From the NCBI GenBank assembly GCA_017395085.1, contig JAFPWF010000034.1, positions 1 through 64,000 of the forward strand: a DNA stretch of 64,000 bases. The letters are read 5' to 3'. This DNA is from Oscillospiraceae bacterium (GTDB lineage Bacteria > Bacillota > Clostridia > Oscillospirales > Oscillospiraceae). This document shows, piece after piece, positions 1-8,007 of this stretch. Under the pieces are notes generated by a model that made no database searches, had not been told where the DNA came from, and worked only from the letters and a program-made list of their open reading frames with translations. Both the position numbers and the translations under genes were made by a program. Position 1 is the first letter of the stretch. The number at the start of each line of letters is the position of its first letter.

Positions 1-111
1 GACTTTTCCAAACAGCTGAGACTCTATAATTACAGGGATTACAATCGTTTTCCAATGCGTCCCCTTGGTTGGAGATCACCTGATACTGTCCTTAAGGATT
101 TCCTGCGTTGA
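1..111 (+). pseudogene. C-terminal end of a DDE/integrase-type transposase (cut by window edge)
   Basis: Frame 1 is open from the first base to a TGA at 109-111 and gives 36 residues. They include YNRFPMRPLGWRSP, followed by a hydrophobic/charged tail. This has the look of the extreme C terminus of rve/IS3-like transposases, where a YN..RP..L...SP pattern closes the integrase core. The catalytic DDE residues lie outside the window, so it cannot be said whether the element is intact. The bases after the stop contain a TTTGACAAAC palindrome that could belong to the right end of the element. The IS family is not assigned. Confidence 0.6.
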
Positions 112-219
112 GGTGTAATATATGTTTGACAAACCTACATTCGGCCTATTCAGCAGAACACATCGACAGCAAAACAAAAAGAAACGCCTTCAAATGCGAA
201 CATTTCAAGACGTTTCCTC

Positions 220-296
220 TGGTGGACTTGAAGGGGATCGAACCCTCGAACCTCACGGATGCGAACCGTGCGCTCTCCCAGCTGAGCTACAAGCCC
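220..296 (-). tRNA. tRNA-Ala (anticodon CGC)
   Basis: The complement folds as a full cloverleaf. The acceptor arm is GGGCTTG/CAAGTCC with the discriminator A and an encoded CCA end at 220-222. The D arm contains AGCTCAGCTGGGAGAGC, the anticodon stem is CACGG/CCGTG with loop TTCGCAT (anticodon at 261-263), and the T arm carries GGTTCGATCCC. The acceptor has the G3-U70 wobble pair, the known alanine identity element, which confirms the assignment independently of the anticodon. The CGC anticodon reads only GCG. The 3' end faces the transposase remnant, a common arrangement at integration sites. Confidence 0.95.
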
Positions 297-353
297 GTCT
301 GCCCTCAAAGCCCTGTCATTATAACACAGATTTTTAAAATGTAAAGAGCAAAA

Positions 354-914
354 TTATCCCGCTTTATGATCAATCAGGGCGTTCAGTTCTTTTACCGCTT
401 CGTCCTCATCATCGCTGGAAACTGCCGCATCGCAAAACGCAGCAAGCTGACGTTCCTTTTCCGCCATCTCCATCCGGGCAGAAACCTCAAAGCGGCTTCT
501 CGCTGTTTTTTCATACCTGGCACGCAGGACCCCGGAATCGGAGGGAGCCACAAAGACGCAGAAAGCCTCCGGCATATTGGCTTTGATTTGGGCAGCACGC
601 GCAACGCCTAGATTCAGAACAACGTTTTTCCCCATGGACAACTGCTCCATCACGAGCTTTCGAGAGGTCCCGTAATCATTGCCGGCAAACTCAACCGCTT
701 CCAGAAGATCTCCGGATTCTCTCAGCGCATTCCAACCATCCAGGTCAAAGAAATAAAACCCGACGCCGTCCTTTTCCCCGGCCTTCATTTTTCTCGCAGT
801 CACAGGAACAACGGAACTCACATCATCCCGGGAGGCAAAAAGCTTCGCCACGATTTCACTGAGGCCGGCTCCCGAAGGGCCGCACAGCACAAAGAGCTTT
901 GGTTGTCTCGTCAT
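354..914 (-). CDS. guanylate kinase-like protein with a degenerate P-loop
   Basis: A 186-residue protein with the overall plan of guanylate kinase (GMP + ATP to GDP + ADP): N-terminal P-loop, a segment VTARKMKAGEKDG matching the GMP-binding TTR.pR.GE.dG stretch, an EFAGNDYGT segment, and a C-terminal RMEMAEKE helix. The P-loop reads GPSGAGLSE, so the lysine that holds the ATP phosphates is leucine (residue 18). Catalysis is therefore doubtful. The ATG at 914 is preferred because GGAG lies 10 nt upstream; the ATG at 921-923 is only 2 nt from it. The gene follows glgA by about 30 nt on the same strand. It could be a diverged nucleotide kinase or a pseudoenzyme. Confidence 0.6.
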   Translation of the reverse strand: MTRQPKLFVLCGPSGAGLSEIVAKLFASRDDVSSVVPVTARKMKAGEKDGVGFYFFDLDGWNALRESGDLLEAVEFAGNDYGTSRKLVMEQLSMGKNVVLNLGVARAAQIKANMPEAFCVFVAPSDSGVLRARYEKTARSRFEVSARMEMAEKERQLAAFCDAAVSSDDEDEAVKELNALIDHKAG

Positions 915-944
915 GGGCGTCATTCTCCTTTTTGATCGCTGATC

Positions 945-2450
945 TCAGGGCTTCAGTTCCAGGTAAAGCTGGCGGTACCGTTCGGCAGACTGATCCCAGG
1001 AGACGTCTTTTTCCATATCACGCCGAACCATTTCGTCCCAACGGCCGCGCTCGGTAAAGTACAGCGTTTTGGCGCGGTTGATCGCATCGAGCAGCAGCCC
1101 GGCTTCGTAGCGGTCAAAGGTGAAACCGTTTCCTTCGTTGGTAAACTGATTGTACGGCTGCACGGTATCTTTGAGGCCGCCGGTCTCCCTCACGACAGGA
1201 ACCGTGCCGTAGTGCATGGCGATCAGCTGGGTCAGGCCGCAGGGCTCAAAGAGCGATGGAACCAGCAAAGCATCCGACCCGCCATAGATCATGTGCGCAC
1301 GAGCCTCGTCATACATGATGCAGGAACATACGCTGCCCCTGTACGCATCCTCATAATAGCGGAAAGCGTTTTCATACTGGACATCACCGGTGCCCAGAAC
1401 CACCACCTGTGTATTTCCGTCGATGACGGCAGGCAGGATAGAATTCACCAGATCAAGGCCCTTCTGATCGGTAAGGCGGGAAATCAGCCCGATCACAAAG
1501 AGGTTCTCATCTTCTCTCAAACCAAGAGCTCTCTGTAATGCCAGTTTGTTCTCTTTCTTCTTCTCAATCACATTGCTGCAGTCGTACACGGCGGGCAGTT
1601 TTTCATCCGAACTGCTGTCCCACTGTCTGCAGTCGATTCCATTCACAATCCCACGAAGCTTCCAGGCGTGGTGCCGCAAATGGGAATCCAGCCCGTCACC
1701 GTAAAACGGCGTCTGAATTTCACCGGCATAGGTTTCGCTGACGGTGGTAATCATGTCCGCATAGGCAAGACCGCCCTTCAGCATGTTCGCGTCCGCATAA
1801 CTCTGCTTCATCACATCAATGGTGAATACTTCGCCCGGAAGTCCGGTCCAGTACTGCACGGTCGGGAGCCAGTATATTCCCTGGAAGCGCAGATTGTGGA
1901 TAGTCAGGATGGTCTTAGCGCCTGCAATCGGGGTTCCGGCAAACTGAGTACGCAGATAAATCGGAACAAGCGCCGCCTGCCAGTCGTGGCAGTGAATAAT
2001 GTCCGGAATCCAGTTCATGTAATTCAGCGCCGCCAGAGCAGCCTTGGAGAAAAAGCTGTACTTCGGCATATCGTCAACCAGATTTGTATACGGATTCCCG
2101 CTGCTGAAAAACTCTTCATTGTCAATGAAGTCGTAAACCACGCCGTCCCAGACATATTCCATGATGCCCACATAGAAACGGCGCCCGTCGGCAAAAAGAT
2201 CCATCCAGAACTCGCCGCGGTAGATCATCTTGTCCTGAAACTTCTGAGGGATGCAGCGATAACGCGGGAGAATCACCTTGACATCGCAGTTCTGAGCAAT
2301 CAGCGCCTTCGGCAAGGCATACATTACGTCGCCGAGGCCGCCGGTCTTCACAAAGGGATAGCATTCTGAGCCGATAAAGGCAACGCTGCGCCTCGGTTCC
2401 GGCATAGGAATATCCTGTGTCTTCTGCTCTGCTACAATCTTTTCAGCCAT
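945..2450 (-). CDS. glgA: glycogen synthase (ADP-glucose type)
   Basis: A GT5 glycosyltransferase of 501 residues that adds glucose from ADP-glucose to the non-reducing end of glycogen in the cytosol. The nucleotide-sugar-binding KTGGLGD motif is at residues 35-41. The second Rossmann domain has GLISRLTDQKGLDL and the C-terminal SLFEPCGLTQL motif characteristic of GlgA. The ATG at 2448-2450 follows AGAAGGAG with good spacing. The upstream in-frame ATG near 2552 would lie before the promoter at 2497-2525, so the longer reading is rejected. No glgB, glgC or glgP is present here. Only the guanylate-kinase-like gene follows in the transcript. Confidence 0.95.
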   Translation of the reverse strand: MAEKIVAEQKTQDIPMPEPRRSVAFIGSECYPFVKTGGLGDVMYALPKALIAQNCDVKVILPRYRCIPQKFQDKMIYRGEFWMDLFADGRRFYVGIMEYVWDGVVYDFIDNEEFFSSGNPYTNLVDDMPKYSFFSKAALAALNYMNWIPDIIHCHDWQAALVPIYLRTQFAGTPIAGAKTILTIHNLRFQGIYWLPTVQYWTGLPGEVFTIDVMKQSYADANMLKGGLAYADMITTVSETYAGEIQTPFYGDGLDSHLRHHAWKLRGIVNGIDCRQWDSSSDEKLPAVYDCSNVIEKKKENKLALQRALGLREDENLFVIGLISRLTDQKGLDLVNSILPAVIDGNTQVVVLGTGDVQYENAFRYYEDAYRGSVCSCIMYDEARAHMIYGGSDALLVPSLFEPCGLTQLIAMHYGTVPVVRETGGLKDTVQPYNQFTNEGNGFTFDRYEAGLLLDAINRAKTLYFTERGRWDEMVRRDMEKDVSWDQSAERYRQLYLELKP

Positions 2451-2496
2451 GTCGGTCTCCTTCTGATCCATAAAGTATTCCGCTGATGGTATTTTT

Positions 2497-2525
2497 ATTA
2501 TATTCAAACCGGGCCGATTAGTCAA
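2497..2525 (-). promoter_or_regulatory. glgA promoter, TTGACT-17-TATAAT
   Basis: On the minus strand TTGACT (2520-2525) and TATAAT (2497-2502) are separated by 17 bp. The start point would be near 2490, about 40 nt before the glgA ATG. Confidence 0.75.
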
Positions 2526-2547
2526 TAAGCCGGACGCTGTATCCACA

Positions 2548-2578
2548 GACAAAGACCCGCAGGTATAACACCTGCGGG
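2548..2578 (-). terminator. intrinsic terminator after htrA
   Basis: A 9-bp perfect stem (CCCGCAGGT/ACCTGCGGG) with a 5-nt loop at 2556-2578 is followed on the minus strand by TCTTTGTC. It lies 50 nt beyond the htrA stop. Confidence 0.7.
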
Positions 2579-2628
2579 CCTCCGTTTAGGGAGAAAAGAG
2601 AGGATAAAGGAGTAGAAAAGTATCAGAA

Positions 2629-3939
2629 TTATTCGGGCTTTTCCTCGTCGAACGTTATCGAGAGGTGAAGCTCTTCGCCGGCGCGGTACACGGTCAGCTC
2701 CGTTGTGTCGAATGCCGAGAAATGACGCAGGGCCGTCTTCAGGTCGCTGTAGTCTTCCACCGTATACTCACCCATCGCCGTGATGATGTCGCCCTTTTGC
2801 AGGCCGGCGGTTTCAGCAGCAGATCCGACTGTCACATTCTCAATATAAGCACCGAGCGGCATGCCGTAATACTGACTGTACATCGCATTGTAACGTGTTT
2901 CAATGCTGACGCCCATGTATGCCTTCCCGGTCACATAGCCTTTGTTGATGAGGTCATCGGCAATGGCTTTTATATCATTGATCGGGATGGCAAAGCCCAG
3001 GCCTTCGACGCCGGTATCCGAGTATTTTGCGGTTACGATCCCGATTACATTCCCGTTTGTATCAAAAACAGGCCCGCCGGAGTTGCCTTCATTGACAGCG
3101 GCGTCTATCTGGAACATGTTGATGGATTCGCTCTCCTGCGTGGTGATGACACGGTCTTTTGCACTCACGTGCCCGGTCGACATGCTGAATTCCAGTTCAC
3201 CGAGCGGATTGCCGACCGCATAAATGATGTCGCCGACACGGATTGTATCGCTGTTTCCCAGAGAGGCGGGTGTCAAGCCTTCCGCATCAATCTTCAGAAC
3301 AGCTACATCATTCGCAGCCTCGACACCAACAATTGACGCCTGATACGCAGTGCCGTCATAGGTCATCACCTGAATGTCGAGCTTGCGTTCGTAGGCTTCT
3401 TCGACCACATGATAATTGGTCAGAATATAACCGTCATTGGAAATGATAAATCCCGAACCGCTGACTGCACCGGAAGTGGTCATCCCGAAGAAGTTCGTCA
3501 TGGTGATTTCAGTTCGGATTCCCACCACCTGACGCGTTGCCTGTTCATAAATATCCGAAGGGCTGACTCCGGAGACGGCCGCTTTCACCATCGGCTGTCC
3601 GGCATCTTCTTCAGCCTTTGCAGACTCCAGAGCAGTCTGCTGTGCGGCTGCTTCACGTTCGCTGAGGCTGGCTTCCAGTGCATCGAGCCTTGAATTCAAT
3701 CGGGAGCCAATAAAGGCGGCGCCGCAGAAACCGCCGAGGAGGGCTGCAACAAGAATTGCGCAGATGATTCCTGCAACTCTGCCGGATGAGCCGCTCTTCT
3801 TCGCCCTTGGCTTTTCTTCCTTCGGGGTCTTTTCCGGCGGAGTATAGTAGCGCGGCGGCACCGTGCTTTCATCGGCGCTTTCATAGTGCGCGTCCGTATA
3901 CTCTGTCGTGTGAAATTCTATTTCTTCCCGGTCACTCAT
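2629..3939 (-). CDS. htrA: HtrA/DegP-type membrane-anchored serine protease
   Basis: A 436-residue S1C protease that degrades misfolded proteins at the outer face of the membrane. Residues 1-53 are charged and cytoplasmic, one membrane segment spans about 54-78, and a short coiled stretch follows (about 80-110). The catalytic triad is His177 (in NYHVV), Asp211 (in ANDVAVLK) and Ser287 (in NEGNSGGP). A single C-terminal PDZ domain starts near residue 330. The size and single PDZ match Bacillota HtrA. The start has AAGG about 10 nt upstream. The gene appears monocistronic: a terminator follows it and another transcription unit ends just upstream. No CssRS two-component pair lies nearby. Confidence 0.93.
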   Translation of the reverse strand: MSDREEIEFHTTEYTDAHYESADESTVPPRYYTPPEKTPKEEKPRAKKSGSSGRVAGIICAILVAALLGGFCGAAFIGSRLNSRLDALEASLSEREAAAQQTALESAKAEEDAGQPMVKAAVSGVSPSDIYEQATRQVVGIRTEITMTNFFGMTTSGAVSGSGFIISNDGYILTNYHVVEEAYERKLDIQVMTYDGTAYQASIVGVEAANDVAVLKIDAEGLTPASLGNSDTIRVGDIIYAVGNPLGELEFSMSTGHVSAKDRVITTQESESINMFQIDAAVNEGNSGGPVFDTNGNVIGIVTAKYSDTGVEGLGFAIPINDIKAIADDLINKGYVTGKAYMGVSIETRYNAMYSQYYGMPLGAYIENVTVGSAAETAGLQKGDIITAMGEYTVEDYSDLKTALRHFSAFDTTELTVYRAGEELHLSITFDEEKPE

Positions 3940-4025
3940 GCTGGTCTGCCTTCTTATCCATGGTTTCCATCATAGGATACCGGATAAATATTACCCTGAA
4001 ATGAACAAAATGGATCATAAATATG

Positions 4026-4063
4026 AAATTGCCGTGAAGAAACAGGGTTCTTCACGGCAATTT
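4026..4063 (-). terminator. intrinsic terminator of the GntR/ABC operon
   Basis: A long stem (AAATTGCCGTGAAGA at 4026-4040 with TCTTCACGGCAATTT at 4049-4063) starts 13 nt after the permease stop on the minus strand. The T-rich part of the right arm and the following CATATTTA serve as the U-tract. Confidence 0.75.
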
Positions 4064-4075
4064 CTTTCTCTACGT

Positions 4076-5995
4076 TCAGCCAACTGCGGCGTATTGAGCC
4101 TCAAGAAGGTTCTGTTCCTCCCGGACCGCAGCCATGGTCGTCCATTCCAGGTCTGTATTTTCCCGGATCCAGTCCAGGCAGCGGTCGGAGAAGGTGAAGA
4201 CCCGAAAACTGTGGTACCAGTACCGCTGTTCCTGACTGTTCTGGAAGTCCTGCAGGGCCACTTCAATGCGCATATTGGTCTGCGTCTTCAGATTGTTCTC
4301 CGTATCGGCAATGGTGAGCAGGCAGAGGTTTCCGTCCTCCGCATCCGGAACCATGGCGGATTCCCACAGGTCCACGAGCTCCCGCTGGGTCAGCCGCTTC
4401 TGCATCCAACCGCCCGATGCGGTTTCAACGTCAATCTCGGCATAGTTGATGTTTTTCTCCTCCAGCGGGATTTCCCCGCCGAACATCCTGCTCTCGATTC
4501 CTTCCCGGGTGTTCAGCAAGGTGACCAGCCTCCCGATGGTCGTATCCGGATTATCCACATCATCCGGGTAGAAACGGACCGTATAGTAGCGATCCAGAGT
4601 TGTCCCGTCTGTCAAATGATAAGTAAGCGGGATATAATACTGAAAGATCTCTTTCGCATAAGCATCCATCCCAATCTCTTTTGTGGATATGGGGACTGGG
4701 CCGGTCAGCCGATGATTCGCTGCTTTCATAAACTCTGCATTCCCGCCGTCATAAATGTCTTTTTTATCGATCAGTTCCTGATGCAGGGCTTCCATAGCGG
4801 CAATATTCTCCGGGTCCCTGAATGTGCTGACATCCATCCCGAGGCTTACGTTCTCCACTTTCTGCAGATCCGGGATTCGTTTTTCATATCCGGTAAGATC
4901 CGCCTCGGCAATCACCACCGTCAGGATGCAGCAGGCGCAGACCGCAGCAAGACCCTTCCACGGCATCGGGAAGATGCGTACGGATCTCCGAATCAGCATC
5001 TCCGCCGCTATCCAGCCCATGGCGGCACCCAGGATCAGCAGCACGCCCATCAGCCATGCCGCAGAGGCGCCAAAGACGATCGTATTAAAAAAGCTGCTGA
5101 AGAGAAATGCGCCGCATACGAAAGCCGTACCCACCGCCATGCAGATCCGGAAGATCGGCTTCAGCACCTGAATCGCCACGAGATCGGAAACGCTTTCCAT
5201 CCTGCGTTTGCGGTACATCAGCATCGCAAACACTGCAAAGACCAATCCGGCAAGCGCATAGGCCGCCAGTACTGGAAGCCCCTTGAAACTCACAGTGTAA
5301 TCTGGATTTACAAGCGTCATGACCTTATGATCGATGTACACAACTGGAGAGAGGAATGCGAGCCGGGGGCCTTTATCCAGCATCCCGTATACCAATGTGG
5401 ATACACAGCTGTTCACACAGCTTTCCAGTGCAAAAGCGGTGAGGTTCAGCACCGCATAAACTGCCGGCAAGACGATCAGATTCCCGGTCAGCATCGCACA
5501 GAAGCAGGAAAAACCATAGAAAAACAGCATTCCGAATGCCGAGCAGGCAAACCAGATCAGGTAACTCTGCATGCTGATTCCGGAACCGCGTGTCAGGAGG
5601 GCAGTCATCAGCATCGTCAGGAACTGGCACATCAACAGCGGAATCAGCCCGGTCAGGTAAAGGGTCAGGAACATGCTCTCCCGCCGAACCGGCAGCATGT
5701 TCATCAGGGTGTTGCCGCGGCTGTTATAGAGATATCCAAAGAGCACCATCACTGTCAGCATTCCAATGACAATGGCAGCCTCTGCCTGGTGGATGCCAAG
5801 CGTCATGACACGGCTGTTCAGATCCCCTGTCAGCCAAGTGATATCCTCAACCCAGGTATTCATCCGAATGTAACTCAGGATACTGACCGGCAGTGTGATG
5901 ATCAGATATACCAGATACGCCGCCCACAGCGGCCAGCAGCGCCGCAGCGTATCCTGTGCAATTGCAATATTAAAGGACAAACGATCCGATTTCAT
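4076..5995 (-). CDS. ABC transporter permease of a YtrA-regulated system
   Basis: A 639-residue membrane protein. Hydrophobic segments cluster in the first half (for example near residues 22-42, 75-95, 110-135 and 160-185), another group lies near 250-370, and a large extracytoplasmic-looking region follows to the C terminus. This is the plan of the long permeases paired with YtrB/EcsA-like ATPases rather than of binding-protein-dependent importers. The ATG at 5995 has GGGAGGG 8 nt upstream and is preferred to the ATG at 6016. It overlaps the ATPase gene by 26 bp. The substrate is unknown; systems of this type often answer cell-wall stress or export peptides. Confidence 0.75.
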   Translation of the reverse strand: MKSDRLSFNIAIAQDTLRRCWPLWAAYLVYLIITLPVSILSYIRMNTWVEDITWLTGDLNSRVMTLGIHQAEAAIVIGMLTVMVLFGYLYNSRGNTLMNMLPVRRESMFLTLYLTGLIPLLMCQFLTMLMTALLTRGSGISMQSYLIWFACSAFGMLFFYGFSCFCAMLTGNLIVLPAVYAVLNLTAFALESCVNSCVSTLVYGMLDKGPRLAFLSPVVYIDHKVMTLVNPDYTVSFKGLPVLAAYALAGLVFAVFAMLMYRKRRMESVSDLVAIQVLKPIFRICMAVGTAFVCGAFLFSSFFNTIVFGASAAWLMGVLLILGAAMGWIAAEMLIRRSVRIFPMPWKGLAAVCACCILTVVIAEADLTGYEKRIPDLQKVENVSLGMDVSTFRDPENIAAMEALHQELIDKKDIYDGGNAEFMKAANHRLTGPVPISTKEIGMDAYAKEIFQYYIPLTYHLTDGTTLDRYYTVRFYPDDVDNPDTTIGRLVTLLNTREGIESRMFGGEIPLEEKNINYAEIDVETASGGWMQKRLTQRELVDLWESAMVPDAEDGNLCLLTIADTENNLKTQTNMRIEVALQDFQNSQEQRYWYHSFRVFTFSDRCLDWIRENTDLEWTTMAAVREEQNLLEAQYAAVG

Positions 5996-6863
5996 GTTCT
6001 GTCCCTCCCAGTTCATAGATAAAGATTTCCTCCAGAGTCAGCGGAAGCACATCCAGGAAGAGCGGTTCGCTTTCCGCAAGCTTCGCGCTGATCTCTTCCT
6101 GTTTTCCGCGCAGGATCAGCTGCTGCAGCCTTCCCACGGTGTTTTTATACTGGATCTGCAGATCGTCCGGCAGCTGTTTTCCGTCCGGCAGTACCAATTG
6201 GATTTTCACAATGTTCTCCTGGAGTTCCGAGAGCGTACGTTCCAGAAGCATCTTGCCATGGTTCATGATTCCGACATGATCACACACGTCTTCCAGTTCC
6301 CGCAGATTGTGAGAGGAGACCAGCACAGTGGTTCCGCGTTCCGCCACATCCGTCATCAAAAGACCCCAGATTTTACGGCGGTTTACCGGGTCCAGGCCAT
6401 CCACGGGCTCATCAAGAATGACATAATCCGGTCTCTGAGCGAGCGCCATCTGAAATGATGCCAGTTTCTGCTGTCCTTTGGAAAGGCGGCGAAGCATCTG
6501 CTTCCCTTCGAGACCGAACTGAGCCGACAGTTTTTGATAGTATTCCTGATCAAAGGCAGGATACACCGAAGCGTAAAAGCGCTTCAGATCCTCAATCGTC
6601 GACTGCGACCAGTAAGGGATTTCATCCGGGATATACGCAATTTTCGTTTTGACTGCAGGGTTTTCAAATACCGGCTCGCCATCCACACGGATTTCACCGC
6701 TGTCCTGGCGGTAAATGCCGACCAGATGCCGGATCAGTGTGCTTTTCCCGGCACCGTTCGGGCCGACCAGGCCGTATACGGCACCGTCGGGCACGGTCAT
6801 ACTGAGGCTGTTCAATGCCTGTGTTTCATCAAAACGTTTCGAAAGACTGTTTACTTCAATCAT
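5970..6863 (-). CDS. ABC transporter ATP-binding protein (YtrB-like)
   Basis: A 297-residue ATPase. The Walker A motif GPNGAGKS is at 34-41, the signature LSKGQ at 127-131 and Walker B YVILDE at 147-152, followed by the D-loop GLD and a switch histidine in SSHNLRELE. The C-terminal third is a helper domain of the type found in drug/bacitracin-like ATPases. It lies between the GntR regulator (8-bp overlap) and the permease (26-bp overlap), so the three genes are translationally coupled. It powers transport by the downstream permease. The substrate cannot be read from sequence. Confidence 0.9.
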   Translation of the reverse strand: MIEVNSLSKRFDETQALNSLSMTVPDGAVYGLVGPNGAGKSTLIRHLVGIYRQDSGEIRVDGEPVFENPAVKTKIAYIPDEIPYWSQSTIEDLKRFYASVYPAFDQEYYQKLSAQFGLEGKQMLRRLSKGQQKLASFQMALAQRPDYVILDEPVDGLDPVNRRKIWGLLMTDVAERGTTVLVSSHNLRELEDVCDHVGIMNHGKMLLERTLSELQENIVKIQLVLPDGKQLPDDLQIQYKNTVGRLQQLILRGKQEEISAKLAESEPLFLDVLPLTLEEIFIYELGGTEHEIGSFVL

Positions 6864-7221
6864 TTCCTTTTCCTCCTATGAGACAATCGGCCAGCTCGTC
6901 TTCTCCGACTCCCAGCTTTCGCAGTTCATCCGCTGTTTCACGGAGCCGAACCACCAGCTCCCGTTTGCGCATGGCGGCGGTATCGGATGCATCGGCAACG
7001 AAGCTCCCTTTGCCCGGCACCGAGCAGATATAACCCTCCTGCTCCAGTTCACGATATGCCCGCTGGATCGTATTCGGGTTGATGGCAAGGCTGGACGCCA
7101 GTTCCCTGACGGAAGGCATCTTTTCCTCCGGACGCAGGACACCTGAAAGAATCAGCTGCCGGAACGATGCCTTGACCTGTTCGTAGATCGGCCGCGGATC
7201 GCGATAGTTGATCTGAATCAA
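6856..7221 (-). CDS. GntR-family regulator, YtrA subfamily
   Basis: A 121-residue repressor made of a winged-helix GntR domain (PIYEQVKASFRQLILSG near the start, then PSVRELASSLAINPNTIQ as the recognition region) and only a short C-terminal dimerisation tail. This is the hallmark of the YtrA subfamily. The start is a TTG at 7219-7221 with GAGGTG 6 nt upstream; an in-frame ATG at 7303-7305 would lie upstream of the promoter and is rejected. As first gene of the regulator-ATPase-permease operon, it probably represses its own promoter through the inverted repeat at 7242-7263. Confidence 0.88.
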   Translation of the reverse strand: MIQINYRDPRPIYEQVKASFRQLILSGVLRPEEKMPSVRELASSLAINPNTIQRAYRELEQEGYICSVPGKGSFVADASDTAAMRKRELVVRLRETADELRKLGVGEDELADCLIGGKGND

Positions 7222-7241
7222 ATGAATCACCTCGTTTGATT

Positions 7242-7263
7242 CTAACTGTATTAACTCAGTTAG
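7242..7263 (-). promoter_or_regulatory. probable GntR (YtrA-type) operator
   Basis: An inverted repeat CTAACTG-8-CAGTTAG sits at the expected transcription start, just downstream of the -10 box at 7271-7276 and about 20 nt before the TTG start of the GntR gene. An inner TAACT-AGTTA palindrome overlaps it. The position suits a roadblock/repressor site. Confidence 0.65.
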
Positions 7264-7270
7264 TACGGTT

Positions 7271-7299
7271 AATATAGCAAAGAACGGATGCCCTGTCAA
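7271..7299 (-). promoter_or_regulatory. promoter of the GntR/ABC operon, TTGACA-17-TATATT
   Basis: On the minus strand a consensus TTGACA (7294-7299) and TATATT (7271-7276) are spaced 17 bp. The start falls in the inverted repeat described at 7242-7263. Confidence 0.85.
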
Positions 7300-7340
7300 G
7301 TACATCCGTCAATCTTAAGAATTGTTTGATAATTGCGCCA

Positions 7341-7372
7341 AAAAGAAGCAGGAGGGGGATATGCCCTCTCCT
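7341..7372 (-). terminator. intrinsic terminator overlapping the plsY stop
   Basis: Minus-strand AGGAGAGGGC/CCCCCTCCT hairpin (7350-7372) is followed by GCTTCTTTTT. The stem begins inside the plsY stop codon region. Confidence 0.7.
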
Positions 7373-7997
7373 ACTTTCCGTCGGACTGATTCCCGGAGCG
7401 CTTTCCTGTTCCCGGCCGAAAATCCGGTTCCGTTCCGGCCCGAAGCCTCCGGATATTCTCGGCGTGCCTGCAGACTGCAAGCACCATCCCGTATACTGCC
7501 AGCGCAATCATCGGCCCCCGAGGTGCAAAAATGAGCGTTGCAGGAACCACAGAAACCGCCGCACAGACGGATCCGAGAGATACTTTTTTGCTGAGCAGCG
7601 ACACAATTAAGAAAACAACGAGGATGCAGACAAAAACCCGCCAGTCAATCATCCAGCCCAGCGCAGCGCCGGTGGCGATTCCTTTTCCGCCTTTAAAATT
7701 GTGGAAAACCGGAAAACAGTGCCCGGTCATGCTGGCAATACCGCCAAGACAGATCCCGACATCACCCAGGAGCGCACGCCCAATCAGCATGGCGGCAAGC
7801 GCCTTTAAAAAATCGAACAATAACGTAGCAATACCGGCCGCCCAGCCGAACACGCGGGTCATATTGGTGGCGCCGGCATTTCCGCTTCCCTCTTTGCGGA
7901 TATCTCTGCCGATCAGCCGGGAAAGAATAATGGAAAAACTCAGAGAACCAAGCAGGTAACCGGCAACCAGGACTATAACCCAGTACAGGACCTTCAT
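7371..7997 (-). CDS. plsY: glycerol-3-phosphate acyltransferase (acyl-phosphate dependent)
   Basis: A 208-residue integral membrane enzyme that acylates glycerol-3-phosphate with acyl phosphate, the first step of phospholipid synthesis. The PlsY signatures are present: GSGNAGATNMTR near residue 37, GHCFPVFHNFKGGKGIATG near 92 and several membrane helices. The C-terminal 20 residues are hydrophilic and lysine/arginine-rich. The ATG at 7997 has AAGGGG upstream. The gene starts 10 nt after the stop of the small membrane protein gene at 8008, so the two probably share the promoter at 8517-8545. Confidence 0.93.
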   Translation of the reverse strand: MKVLYWVIVLVAGYLLGSLSFSIILSRLIGRDIRKEGSGNAGATNMTRVFGWAAGIATLLFDFLKALAAMLIGRALLGDVGICLGGIASMTGHCFPVFHNFKGGKGIATGAALGWMIDWRVFVCILVVFLIVSLLSKKVSLGSVCAAVSVVPATLIFAPRGPMIALAVYGMVLAVCRHAENIRRLRAGTEPDFRPGTGKRSGNQSDGK

Positions 7998-8007
7998 ATT
8001 ACACCCC

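Noticed and set aside
112..344. Two overlapping open frames across the tRNA-Ala gene
   Set aside because: They read through the tRNA and have no ribosome binding site.
2451..2552. Longer N terminus for GlgA
   Set aside because: The region contains the glgA promoter, and the ATG at 2450 has a strong Shine-Dalgarno.
3938..6022. A 694-codon plus-strand open frame opposite the ABC permease
   Set aside because: It is antisense to a membrane protein with clear helices and a coupled operon; the plus frame is histidine/glutamine-rich low-complexity protein without domains.
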